Origin: BD2-11 sp965115885 | GTDB lineage: Bacteria > Gemmatimonadota > Gemmatimonadetes > Longimicrobiales > Gaopeijiaceae | Length of the DNA: 64,000 nt | Direction of reading: 5' to 3' | NCBI GenBank assembly: GCA_965115885.1 | Contig: OZ220479.1 | Span: forward strand, 1,116,001-1,180,000 | In this document: in pieces, positions 34,651 through 43,638 of the stretch | Numbering within the stretch: the first letter of the stretch is position 1 | How the letters are laid out: each line of letters starts with the position of its first letter | Notes under the pieces: model-generated | Seen by the model: the letters and a program-made list of their open reading frames with translations, nothing else | The model's database searches: none | What the model was told of the DNA's origin: nothing | Translations under genes and position numbers: made by a program

Positions 34651-37257
34651 ATGATCGAGATCGACCGCTTGACCGTGAAGGCGGCCGAGGCGTTGCGGGA
34701 CGCCGTCGTGGACGCCGGACGGCGCCGGAGCGCGGAGGTCTACGGCATCCACCTGCTCGACGCCTTGCTCCGCCAGGAGGAGGGGATCGTCGCGCCGATC
34801 CTGAAGAAGATCGGCGTCTCCGCACCCGCCGTGCGCGAACGGGTGCGTTCCGGGCTGGAGGGGCTGGGGCGCGTCTCGGGCGGGGCGGATCCGCGTCCCG
34901 CCCGGGACCTCGCGCGCGCGCTCGCCGCCGCCGAGCGCCACGCCGCGGAGCTCGGGGACGACTACGTGTCGACCGAGCACCTCCTGCTCGGCCTCGCCGT
35001 CGAGGAGGACGACGCGGGCGAGATCCTGCGCTCGGCGGGCGCCACCGAGGAGCGCGTGCAGGAAGCGCTGGCGGCGGTCCGCGGGAGCCACCGCGTCGCC
35101 GACAAAACCCCGGAGGACCGCTATCGGGCCCTGGAGCGCTTCAGCCGCGACCTCACCGCGCTGGCCCGCCGCGGCAAACTGGATCCGGTGATCGGCAGGG
35201 ACGCCGAGATCCGCCGGGTCGTCAAGGTGCTCGCGCGCCGCACCAAGAACAATCCGGTGCTCATCGGCGAGCCCGGGGTCGGCAAGACCGCCATCGCCGA
35301 GGGGCTGGCCCAGCGCATCGTCGCCGGGGACGTTCCGGCCGCGCTGGCGGAGAAGACTTTCGTCTCCCTGGACATTTCGGCCATGCTGGCCGGCGCCAAG
35401 TACCGCGGCGAGTTCGAGGAGCGCATGAAGGCGGTGCTCGGGGAGATCTCCGAGGCGGAGGGCCGCTTCGTCGTGTTCGTGGACGAGTTGCACACCATCG
35501 TGGGCGCCGGAGCGTCGGAGGGCGCCGTGGACGCCGGCAACATGATGAAGCCCCTGCTGGCGCGCGGCGCCCTGCGCATGGTCGGGGCGACCACCCTGGA
35601 CGAATACCGCAAGCACATCGAGAAGGACCCCGCCCTGGAGCGGCGCTTCCAGCCCGTCTACGTGGCGCCGCCGTCGGTGGAGGACACCGTCGCGATCCTG
35701 AGAGGGCTCAAGGAGCGCTACGAGGTGCATCACGGCGTGCGCATCCGCGACGACGCCCTGGTGGCGGCCGCGCAGCTGTCGGACCGCTACATCGGCGGCC
35801 GCTTCCTGCCCGACAAGGCCATCGATCTGATGGACGAGGCCGGCAGTCGGCTCCAGATCGAGATCGACTCCCTGCCCGCCGAGATCGACCAAGTCGAACG
35901 GCGCGCCGTCCAGCTCGAGATCGAGCGCCAAGCGCTGGAGGACGAGCGCGACGCTCCCTCGGCCACGGCCCGGGAACGTCTGGAGCGGATCCGCATGGAG
36001 CTGGCGGAGCTCAGGGAACGCAGCTCCAGCATGAAGGCCAAGTGGCAGGCGGAACGGGACGCCATCGATCTTCTCAAGACGCTCAAGGAACGGGCGGACG
36101 AACTCCGGACCGAGTCCGAGCGCGCGAAACGGATCGGAAACCTCCAACGGGCCGCCGAGATCGACTACGGCGAGTTGCTCGCGGTGGGCGCGGAGCGCGA
36201 GCGGGCGGAGGAACGGCTCGCCGAATTGCAGGCGGAGGGGACCTACCTGCGCGAGGAGGTGGACGCCGACGACATCGCGGCGGTGGTCGCGGAGTGGACG
36301 GGGATCCCGGTGGCGAGCTTGGTGGAATCGGAGCGGGACAGGCTGGTCCGGCTCGAGGCGTTGCTGCGCGGGCGGGTGATCGGACAGGACGAGGCGCTCG
36401 CGGCCGTCTCCAACGCGGTGCGGCGTTCCCGGGCGGGGTTGCAGGATCCCAACCGGCCCGTCGGCTCGTTCATCTTCCTGGGCCCGACCGGGGTGGGGAA
36501 GACCGAGACAGTGCGCGCCCTGGCCGAATTTCTCTTCGACGACGAACGGGCCATGGTGCGCCTCGACATGTCGGAGTACATGGAGAAACACGCCGTGTCC
36601 CGTCTCTTGGGCGCGCCTCCCGGCTACGTGGGCTACGAGGAGGGCGGCCAGCTGACCGAAGCCGTGCGGCGGCGCCCCCACGCGGTCGTTCTGTTCGACG
36701 AGATCGAGAAGGCGCACCCCGACATCTTCAACGTCCTGCTCCAGATTCTCGAGGACGGCAGGCTGACCGACGCCCAGGGGCGCACGGTGGACTTCCGGAA
36801 CGCGGTGGTCGTCATGACCTCCAACTTGGGCAGCCACTACATCCTGCGGCATGCCGGGACCGGCCCCTGGGAGGAGGTGGAGGCGACCGTCGGCCAGGAG
36901 TTGCGGCGGCACTTTCGGCCGGAGTTCCTGAATCGTGTGGACGACGTGGTCGTCTTCCGCCCTTTGGATCGGATCTCGATCCGCGCGATCGTGGATCTGC
37001 AACTGGCGCGGGTGGAAGCGTTGGCCGGCGAGCTCGGCATCGCGCTCGACGTTTCGCCCGAAGTCCGGGAGTTGCTCGCGAAGGAGGGCTACGAGCCCGC
37101 GTTCGGCGCGCGTCCGCTACGGCGCGTGATCCAGCGCCTGATCCAGGACCCGCTCGCCTTGTCGTTGCTCGAGGAGGGTTCTGGGGAGTCCGCCACGATC
37201 CGCGCCGTTCCCGCGGCCGACGGCGAAGGTGTGACGTTCGAGCGGGCGGATTCGTGA
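34651..37257 (+). CDS. clpB: ClpB disaggregase, 868 aa
   Basis: Hsp100 chaperone that rescues aggregated proteins with DnaK. N-domain (two Clp-N repeats, residues 1-150: SAEVYGIHLLDALLRQEEGI; DYVSTEHLLLGLAVEE), NBD1 Walker A GEPGVGKTAIAEGLA, the coiled-coil M-domain about 395-520 (QVERRAVQLEIERQALEDER) that separates ClpB from ClpA/ClpC, and NBD2 Walker A GPTGVGKTETVRALAEFLF, with the tyrosine pore loop GAPPGYVGYEEGG. ATG 34651; a run of stress proteases and chaperones (hslVU-clpB) suggests shared heat-shock control, though no heat-shock promoter could be recognised. Confidence 0.96.
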   Translation: MIEIDRLTVKAAEALRDAVVDAGRRRSAEVYGIHLLDALLRQEEGIVAPILKKIGVSAPAVRERVRSGLEGLGRVSGGADPRPARDLARALAAAERHAAELGDDYVSTEHLLLGLAVEEDDAGEILRSAGATEERVQEALAAVRGSHRVADKTPEDRYRALERFSRDLTALARRGKLDPVIGRDAEIRRVVKVLARRTKNNPVLIGEPGVGKTAIAEGLAQRIVAGDVPAALAEKTFVSLDISAMLAGAKYRGEFEERMKAVLGEISEAEGRFVVFVDELHTIVGAGASEGAVDAGNMMKPLLARGALRMVGATTLDEYRKHIEKDPALERRFQPVYVAPPSVEDTVAILRGLKERYEVHHGVRIRDDALVAAAQLSDRYIGGRFLPDKAIDLMDEAGSRLQIEIDSLPAEIDQVERRAVQLEIERQALEDERDAPSATARERLERIRMELAELRERSSSMKAKWQAERDAIDLLKTLKERADELRTESERAKRIGNLQRAAEIDYGELLAVGAERERAEERLAELQAEGTYLREEVDADDIAAVVAEWTGIPVASLVESERDRLVRLEALLRGRVIGQDEALAAVSNAVRRSRAGLQDPNRPVGSFIFLGPTGVGKTETVRALAEFLFDDERAMVRLDMSEYMEKHAVSRLLGAPPGYVGYEEGGQLTEAVRRRPHAVVLFDEIEKAHPDIFNVLLQILEDGRLTDAQGRTVDFRNAVVVMTSNLGSHYILRHAGTGPWEEVEATVGQELRRHFRPEFLNRVDDVVVFRPLDRISIRAIVDLQLARVEALAGELGIALDVSPEVRELLAKEGYEPAFGARPLRRVIQRLIQDPLALSLLEEGSGESATIRAVPAADGEGVTFERADS

Positions 37258-37453
37258 CAGTGCTCGGGATCGGGTATCGGGTATAGCCATTCGGCCAATG
37301 CTTGGGGTTCCGCGTGCAGCCTGTCTCGGGACTGGGTCGCGAGTCCCGCCCCGATGGAAAATCCGCAGACGCTCGACGTTGGAGCGAGCCGTCGATTTCT
37401 TCACGGAGCCGGCGGCGACCTTCTCGGAGGGTCTCGGAAATCTGAGGGAAGGG

Positions 37454-37488
37454 CCTCAGATTTCTGAGGTTTCCTCGGATTTCCGAGG
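37454..37488 (+). promoter_or_regulatory. Two 16-bp palindromes, candidate enhancer (UAS) for locus A
   Basis: CCTCAGATTTCTGAGG (37454-37469) and CCTCGGATTTCCGAGG (37473-37488) are perfect 7-2-7 palindromes whose centres are 19 bp apart, i.e. same DNA face. A weaker site (CTCGGAAATCTGAG) lies at 37433-37446. They are centred about 75-95 bp upstream of the -24 element, where bacterial enhancer-binding proteins of sigma-54 promoters usually bind. The same array is present upstream of locus B. Confidence 0.65.
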
Positions 37489-37555
37489 CTTCGGGGCACG
37501 GGGATGGAGCCGCAACCTGTTTCCATACAGTCAGTTGCAGAATATTGACATTTCC

Positions 37556-37570
37556 GGCACGAGGTTTGCA
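37556..37570 (+). promoter_or_regulatory. Sigma-54 (RpoN) -24/-12 promoter, locus A
   Basis: GGCACGAGGTTTGCA matches GGCACG-N4-TTGCA exactly, with the invariant GG and GC correctly spaced; only the preceding T is C. The equivalent site upstream of locus B keeps both boxes while the N4 spacer differs, the pattern expected for selection. Predicted start of transcription is near 37580. Confidence 0.7.
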
Positions 37571-38273
37571 CAGTAATGCCGTCGTCAAGTCACGCTCACA
37601 AGGGACACGCGCTACGGACATGAGCGTCGAACACCTGTACCGGGTCTGTGGGGTCGCGGCCCGGGGGAACGCGGGCCGCGACGCCCGCGGCCCGAACCGG
37701 CCGGAGCCGCCGTCTGCGCGCGCAGGCGCGCGGGCGCGAGCCTTGCCGGAGGGCGCGCGAGTCCGTAGGCTCGCGGAGAGGCCAGCCCGCCAGCCCGCCA
37801 GCCCGCCAGCCCGCCAGCCCGCCAGCCCGCCAGCCCGCCAGCCCGCCAGCCCGCCAGCCCGCCAGCCCGGTTCAGTAAAGGCGGGGCTCCGCGAGCGCTT
37901 TCGCGGGGTTCTTCTCGGGGGTCGCGGGGCTTCTTCCTCTTCCGGTTCCGGAAGTTTCCGGTTGCGCCTTCGCCTGCGAAGGCGGGCCGCAACCCGTCGT
38001 ATCCGTGCGTCCGTTCGGCGCGTGGCGCCACGTTCTCCGTCGCGGATTCCTCGCGAGCCGACGCCCGGCGCGTCGGCGGAGTTTCCGCGTCCACTGCGGT
38101 TTTCGATCTCCGCGCACGCGCTTGGCCCTAGGCGCGCGCCGCGCAACGCTTTCGTGCGTCGGCACGGCCCCGGGTCTTCCGGGCGTCGGTCGGCGCATGT
38201 CCCCGGGGGGCGGCCGTCGCAGGGTGCGGCGGCGCTGCGACCCTCCGATTCACCCTTCGCAAGGGAAGGTACC
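37571..38273 (+). other. About 700-nt leader of lipoprotein gene A with strong inverted repeats
   Basis: No separate gene is convincing here. The leader holds an 11-bp perfect hairpin (37653-37682, GTCGCGGCCCG arm), CGCGAG/CTCGCG just before the 8-bp array, the array itself (37781-37868), CTTCCGGTTCCGGAAG (37939-37954) and CGCCTTCGCCTGCGAAGGCG (37965-37984, 9-2-9). All are retained in locus B. A conserved ATG at 37620 (SVEHLYRV) opens a frame that in this copy runs into the lipoprotein gene. The leader may be a structured 5' UTR or contain an RNA element. Confidence 0.5.
37781..37868 (+). repeat. 8-bp tandem array GCCAGCCC, 11 units
   Basis: Eleven perfect units in the leader of lipoprotein gene A. 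The matching array in locus B has ten. A unit length that is not a multiple of three makes copy-number change frame-shifting for any ORF reading through it. Confidence 0.95.
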
Positions 38274-41200
38274 ATGAACAGACTCAAGCTCTTGACCACG
38301 GCAACGCTGGCGTCGCTCGTCTTCGCGGCGTGCGACGAGGGTTCCCCGCCGCCGGTGGATCCGCCGGATCCGCCGACGCCGGTGGGCACGATCTCGGGCA
38401 CGGTGACGATCGAGGGGACGGCGGTCGCGGGGGTGTCGGCGACGCTGTCGTCGGGCGCGAGCGCGACGACGGGGGCGGGCGGCGACTTTTCGTTCGCGGG
38501 CGTCGAGGCGGGGACGTACACGGTGACGATCTCGGGCTACCCGGAGGACGCGACGTTCGCGCAGGCGACGCAGTCGGCGACGATCGCGACGGACGGGGAG
38601 AACGTGCGGTTGAGCTTCGCGGGGGAGTACGTGCGTTCGTCGGCGGTGGTGGGAGCGGTGGTGGCGGCGGACGCGGCGATGAGCGGAGGGGACGGGCAGC
38701 CGGAGACGCTGTCGGGGGTGACGGTGAAGTTGGGCGGGGAGCACGCGACGGGCGAGACGGTGCGGACGGGTATGGACGGCGGGTTCGCGTTCACGGGGCT
38801 TCGGGCGGGGACGTACACGGTGGAGATCTCGGGCTACCCGGAGGACGTGACGTTCGAGACGAAGGCGATGGAGGTGGAGGTGGAGGCGGGCGAGGTCGGG
38901 AACGCGGACTTCACGGGCCACTACGTGCGCACGTCGGCGGTGGAGGGTCGTGTGGCGATCGAGGGCGAGGGGTTGGCGGGGGTGACGGTGACGCTGTCGG
39001 GCGGTCCGGCGGAGGAGAGCCGCAGGGCGACGACGGACGCGGACGGGATGTACCGGTTCGAGGAACTGCGCGCGGGCGCGTACGAGGTGAGCATCGCGGG
39101 CGGCTTCGAAGCGGAGGACTACGAGTTCGCGTCGACGTCGCGGGACGTGAGCGTGGAGATGGACGAGACGGCGACGGTGTCGTTCACGGGGGTGTTGCTG
39201 CGGACGTCGGGGATCAGCGGTCGGGTGAGCGTGGAGGGGATGGGATTGAGCGGAGTCGAGGTGACGCTGTCGGGGGCGGACGAGGAGCGAACGGAGACGA
39301 CGGACGCGAGCGGACAGTACGCGTTCACGGGGTTGGCGGCGGGGGACTACGCGGTGTCGATCGGAGTGGAGGGCGAGGCGTACGTGTTCGGGACGACGAG
39401 CGTGGACGTGACGGTGGCGGACGACGAGTCGAAGATCGTGAACTTCGAGGGGGAGCACGCGACGACGGCGAGCGTGTCGGGGATGGCGTACGTGGACGAG
39501 GGGACGAAGAACGACATGTTCGACGAGGGGGAGCATGCGCTGATGCGAGCGGGGATCCCGGTGGCGCTGGTGGGCCCTGGGGTGAACGAGCAGCGCTTGG
39601 GCGCGACGGACGAGGAGGGCGGGTTCTCGTTCGAGGGTCTGAAGGCGGGCTCGTACCAGCTGGTGGTGCTGATCGACGCGGATGCGTCGGCGATGCTGGC
39701 GAAGCACGACGTGGCGTACGGGGGTCCGTCGACGGGCTACGTGGTGGAGTTGGGAGTCGGGGAGGCGGCGACGCGGTCGTTGCCGTTCGACATAACGCAC
39801 ACGACGGTGGACTTCGAGGTGACGTTGAAGAGCGGGGAGGCGCTGGGGGACGCGCTGCCGGACGCGAAGGTGAGCCTGTACGCGGACATGGGCGGGGAGC
39901 GGCTGGCGGGGAGCGGCGTGACGGACGACGAGGGCATGGCGTCGATCCGTGTGGCGCGCGCGGGCACGACGGGCCACACGGTGTACGCGACGGTCGTTGC
40001 GGACGGCTACAGCGTGGACATGGGAGCGGGCAAGCAGGCGGTGAAGTGGGATCCTCAGGAGTGGAGGGTGTCGGCGAAGAACGTGGCCGACGTGGTGAAC
40101 CTGAAGGTGGACGTGTCGGTGAGCGGGAAGACGGTGAAGACGGAGTTGGGCGGGGGCATGGCGTTGGGCGGCTGGGCGATCGGCGTGACGTCGGGGGAGG
40201 AGACGGTGGAGGGCGCGCCGAAGAAGCTGGACGACGAGGGCATGGCGAAGCTGGAGACGACGGCGGAGTCGGTGCCGACGACCTACGCGTTCATGCTGGC
40301 GAAGGACCAGGACGACGAGTTGGACGGTGGGGAGAAGTACGAGTCGGAGGCTGTGGAGTACACGCACACGGGTCTGAAGCTGGCGGGCGAGACGATGGAA
40401 GCGGGGACGCTCGAGGCGAGCTACGCGACGCAGACGTTGAAGGTGTACGTGCACCACGAGAAGGATCAGGTGGAGGGGTACACGGGGAACGTGCTGGGCG
40501 GGGACGAGCGGGCGAAGACGGGGTACGTGGACGTGTCGCTGCGCTACATGAGCGGGACGGGCCGGTCGCGCTCGTTCACGAAGGAGGAGTGGGATTCGAA
40601 GCACATGAGCGAGAAGGACGGGGTGGTGACGTTCCTGCACGTGCCGACGGACTACGACGTGGTGGTTCGCGCGAACGAGAGCGCGGCGGGTACGACGGCG
40701 GGGATCGTGCTGCTGGAACCGGACGAGCTCGAGGCGTACCGGGACGCGGAGGCGAACGGGCTGATGGGCGGAGCGTTCGGGTCGGAGGGCGGATTCGGGC
40801 ACACGGTTTCGCTGTGTCCGTTGCAGGAGACGCTTCCTCAGGACCACGACGAGTGCGCGTCGTTCGCGTACGTGATGACGCATTCGGTGAAGGGCGAGGT
40901 GTGGCGCAAGAGCGTGACGGCGGCGAGTTCGGGGGACGGGTTCTCGACGGACACGATGAACCGGAAGAACTCGGGGGTGACGGTGGACCTGACGCCGGTG
41001 GAGGGGAAGAACCTGGCGGGCGAGGCGAAGACGTTCGCGGCGCTGGCGAAGGACGTGGCGACGACGACGACGGTGGACGAGACGTACCAGTTCGATTTCG
41101 GGAAGCTGGCGGCGGGCGCGTACGAAGCGAAGGCGTCGGCGGGCTGGCGGGTGCGCAAGAAGGGTGGCATGGAGCTGGGCACTGCGTTGAGCCCGCTGGG

Positions 41201-42920
41201 CGGGGCGGTGGAGCTGGAGGTGACGCCGTCGACGGGGACGGTGTACGGGCGGGTGAAGGGGAGCGACGGGTTCCCGATCGACAGCGCGACGGTGACGGCG
41301 AACGGGAAGACGGCGATGACGGACCTGTACGGACGCTACGTGATCGCGGGGGTGTCCTCGGCGTCGCGGAGCGCGATGACGAACAAGTTCTTCGTGAAGG
41401 CGACGAAGGGCGCGACGACGACGAAGGACTCGGTGCGGGCGTTCGTGGCGAACGGACTGGAGATGGTGGACGTCGCGTTCGGGGGCACGGCCTCGAAGGC
41501 GACGGTGAGCGGTAAGGTGACGGCGTCGGGGAGCGGCGCGGCGGTGGCGGGCGCGGAGATCCAGGTGAGGTACGCCGACGACACGACGAAGTGGGTGGCG
41601 CCGGAGAACAAGGCGTCGAACGGGAAGCTGACGACGGGCGCGGACGGGAGCTACATGGCGGAGGTGAAGGGCCAGGACGTGGGCGGGACGGCGATGGTGC
41701 GCGTGATGAAGACGGGCATGAGCTTCGCGCCGGGGTCGATCACGGTGCCGGCGCACACGGGCGCGGCGATCTCGGGGATCAACTTCACGGGCTTCGTGAA
41801 CGCGACGATCACGGGCCGGGTGAAGGATGCCAAATGGCCGAGCGCCGCCGCCAGCAGCGGTCCGCTTTCGGGCGTCAAGGTCACGGTGACGAAGGCGGGC
41901 GAATCGACCGCGACGGACTCGACGACGACCGGAGAGACGGGAGTGTTCACGTTCAACGTGCCGTTCGGCGCCTACGACGTCGCGGCGTCGAGGGACAAGT
42001 GGGGCTTCGTGTATCCGAACGGAAGCCAGCGCGTGTCGGTGGCGCCCGGAGAGGACAAGGACTACGGAACGATCGACGCGCGCACCTGGACGTTGCGGGA
42101 GGTGAGTGCGAAGCGGGGCCCGGCGTGGGTGGACAGCGTCGCCAACGCGAACGGGGATTCCGTCGGCGTCCACAAGGACAGCTCGAAGGTCCACATCCTG
42201 TACGGCGGCAACGAGAGCTACTTGCCCATCACCTGGGCGCAACTCGGCGGTCCTGCGGGGTCGACCCCTCCCACCACTTTCCAATTTTGGTGGCGGGACA
42301 CGGACGGGGCGTGGAAATTCCTGTTCCATGCCCAAAACCCCCCTGGCGCGTCCAATCAAGCAAAAGGGGTCGTCCTGCGGCCCTGTTCGAACAATAGCTT
42401 CGCTGTCTGCAAGCCGCTCAACCGCCAGGTTCCCGACGACTCGTTCAGCGTCCGGGTGATTACGAGGGCGACGAACAACAGCAATGCGGTGATAGACGCA
42501 GACACAGTCGTCGTGCTGGTGCCGGCGCTCGATCCGGTGGCGAGGTCGATCAAGGCGCGTCGCAGCGCGGACAACGACACGATCCAGCTCGACTGGGTGG
42601 CGACGACGAACGAGAGGTCGCATCAGCGGATCGTCATGCAGTTGGCCGTGGCGGGCCAGGGCGGCGCGAAGCTGACTCTGTACCACCAGACTTCGGGCAC
42701 GGACGCCTGGGACGGGAGACAGTTGCTGGTGCAGGGCGTCAAGGAGGCCACGAGCTACGCCCAATTCCGAACGGCGGGCGGCAGCGCGGTGAGTCTCACG
42801 GCGGCGGATCTCCAGGGGGAGATCGTCATGTGGATCGAAGCCAGACATAGCGGCGATCCCACTCCGTGGAAGATGGGTCCCAAGGTCACGATTGCGGCCG
42901 TGAGCTCGGGGAGCGGATAG
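38274..42920 (+). CDS. Giant multi-domain lipoprotein A, 1548 aa
   Basis: ATG 38274 after AAGGGAAGG. Signal peptide with lipobox LVFAAC; the Cys becomes the lipidated N-terminus. At least five Cna-B/carboxypeptidase-regulatory domains follow (GTISGTVTIEGTAVAGVSA; SAVEGRVAIEGEGLAGVTVT; ISGRVSVEGMGLSGVEVTL and similar, each with an AGTYTVTISG-type strand). A long central region is less repetitive (residues about 450-950), then more such domains and a C-terminal module shared with the protein at 2-2647. No enzyme motif is visible: a surface scaffold or adhesin-like role is inferred. Codon use is extreme (ACG, GCG, GTG, GGG) up to about 41,820, then becomes ordinary. This extreme bias leaves two other frames open over 1,000-1,500 codons. 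Near-duplicate of 56124-60770. Confidence 0.85.
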   Translation: MNRLKLLTTATLASLVFAACDEGSPPPVDPPDPPTPVGTISGTVTIEGTAVAGVSATLSSGASATTGAGGDFSFAGVEAGTYTVTISGYPEDATFAQATQSATIATDGENVRLSFAGEYVRSSAVVGAVVAADAAMSGGDGQPETLSGVTVKLGGEHATGETVRTGMDGGFAFTGLRAGTYTVEISGYPEDVTFETKAMEVEVEAGEVGNADFTGHYVRTSAVEGRVAIEGEGLAGVTVTLSGGPAEESRRATTDADGMYRFEELRAGAYEVSIAGGFEAEDYEFASTSRDVSVEMDETATVSFTGVLLRTSGISGRVSVEGMGLSGVEVTLSGADEERTETTDASGQYAFTGLAAGDYAVSIGVEGEAYVFGTTSVDVTVADDESKIVNFEGEHATTASVSGMAYVDEGTKNDMFDEGEHALMRAGIPVALVGPGVNEQRLGATDEEGGFSFEGLKAGSYQLVVLIDADASAMLAKHDVAYGGPSTGYVVELGVGEAATRSLPFDITHTTVDFEVTLKSGEALGDALPDAKVSLYADMGGERLAGSGVTDDEGMASIRVARAGTTGHTVYATVVADGYSVDMGAGKQAVKWDPQEWRVSAKNVADVVNLKVDVSVSGKTVKTELGGGMALGGWAIGVTSGEETVEGAPKKLDDEGMAKLETTAESVPTTYAFMLAKDQDDELDGGEKYESEAVEYTHTGLKLAGETMEAGTLEASYATQTLKVYVHHEKDQVEGYTGNVLGGDERAKTGYVDVSLRYMSGTGRSRSFTKEEWDSKHMSEKDGVVTFLHVPTDYDVVVRANESAAGTTAGIVLLEPDELEAYRDAEANGLMGGAFGSEGGFGHTVSLCPLQETLPQDHDECASFAYVMTHSVKGEVWRKSVTAASSGDGFSTDTMNRKNSGVTVDLTPVEGKNLAGEAKTFAALAKDVATTTTVDETYQFDFGKLAAGAYEAKASAGWRVRKKGGMELGTALSPLGGAVELEVTPSTGTVYGRVKGSDGFPIDSATVTANGKTAMTDLYGRYVIAGVSSASRSAMTNKFFVKATKGATTTKDSVRAFVANGLEMVDVAFGGTASKATVSGKVTASGSGAAVAGAEIQVRYADDTTKWVAPENKASNGKLTTGADGSYMAEVKGQDVGGTAMVRVMKTGMSFAPGSITVPAHTGAAISGINFTGFVNATITGRVKDAKWPSAAASSGPLSGVKVTVTKAGESTATDSTTTGETGVFTFNVPFGAYDVAASRDKWGFVYPNGSQRVSVAPGEDKDYGTIDARTWTLREVSAKRGPAWVDSVANANGDSVGVHKDSSKVHILYGGNESYLPITWAQLGGPAGSTPPTTFQFWWRDTDGAWKFLFHAQNPPGASNQAKGVVLRPCSNNSFAVCKPLNRQVPDDSFSVRVITRATNNSNAVIDADTVVVLVPALDPVARSIKARRSADNDTIQLDWVATTNERSHQRIVMQLAVAGQGGAKLTLYHQTSGTDAWDGRQLLVQGVKEATSYAQFRTAGGSAVSLTAADLQGEIVMWIEARHSGDPTPWKMGPKVTIAAVSSGSG

Positions 42921-42989
42921 GGTAGACCGCTCCGGCTCCGTCGACCGGCAGTCGACCGGTCGGCGGGGTCGCGGGCCCCTCCGAACGTC

Positions 42990-43024
42990 GGCCCCCCGTC
43001 CGGGATCCTTCCGGGCGGGGGGCC
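42990..43024 (+). terminator. Strong hairpin after lipoprotein gene A
   Basis: GGCCCCCCG-T-CCGG, 7-nt loop, CCGG-G-CGGGGGGCC: a 14-pair stem with one U-G wobble, 70 bp past the stop. No T-run follows. Conserved after gene B, so it is probably a terminator or 3' stabiliser. Confidence 0.6.
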
Positions 43025-43638
43025 GACGCGTTGCGTCCGAGGGCGGCGCAAGTCCGAGAAGGCGGAGTCGCCCGGCATCTCGCGTGCCGTGGAGAAGCGC
43101 GATCGTGGGGACTTCGCCGACCGTCGTCGCGGCGGCACTGCTGCAAATGCAGGCCTTCTACTTCTACAACTCAGACCTTGGCGTCGCCGAAGGAGGACTT
43201 CCGCTGCAGGCGCCGTTGCGCGGTCGTGGTTGGGGTTTCGCCTGTGGGGAGAGCGTCGCGTTGGAGCAGGAGAATGTGAAGCTGGGTTCGGTTCCCTACG
43301 GACATTCCATCATGGGCAGAACCCGCCGAAGCATCCTCAAGGCTATATTGGCCCGCAAACGATTCCGGGAAACCGACCGATCCGGTTTGAGAAAGCCTGC
43401 GGCGAAACGCGGCAACTCGTCCAGGTCGTGTCGTTCTGCCGGAGCTGAGGGCGGTCCGACGATGCGACCAACGCGCTACGGGACTGGAAGGCCGAATCGA
43501 GAAGGCCGCGCGCCTTTTCGATTTCGAAGAGGTCGTCCGCATCGATCGAAAGCACGCCGGGTGCGGCGGAGGCGGAGGCGTCGGCCATGGCGATCGTCGC
43601 GGAAATCGGCGACGACCACTGTCGAAATTCCCGAACGT
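43025..43638. other. 614-bp gap without a supportable gene
   Basis: Short ORFs exist on both strands but none has a recognisable domain, ribosome site or consistent codon pattern. It separates repeat copy A from mce and differs completely from the sequence after copy B, so the repeat ends at the hairpin. Confidence 0.5.

Larger units (their letters stand above)
37454..43024 (+). repeat. Large direct repeat, copy A (about 5.6 kb)
   Basis: Contains UAS palindromes, sigma-54 promoter, leader, 8-bp array, lipoprotein gene and 3' hairpin. Copy B lies 17,850 bp downstream in the same orientation. From about 39,107 to 42,974 I could see no difference from copy B; upstream of that there are scattered substitutions and two small indels. 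Confidence 0.95.

Noticed and set aside
37781..37868. CRISPR-like array
   Set aside because: Units are 8 bp without spacers; a simple tandem repeat.
37545..38273. N-terminal extension of lipoprotein A through the 8-bp array
   Set aside because: The lipobox signal peptide starts at 38274 and the extension is out of frame in locus B, so it is more likely untranslated or a separate leader ORF.
38250..42848. 1532-codon minus-strand frame and 1061-codon plus-strand frame across the lipoprotein gene (also in copy B)
   Set aside because: Explained by extreme ACG/GCG/GTG codon bias, which removes stops in other frames; His/Arg- or Gly/Asp-rich translations have no domain.
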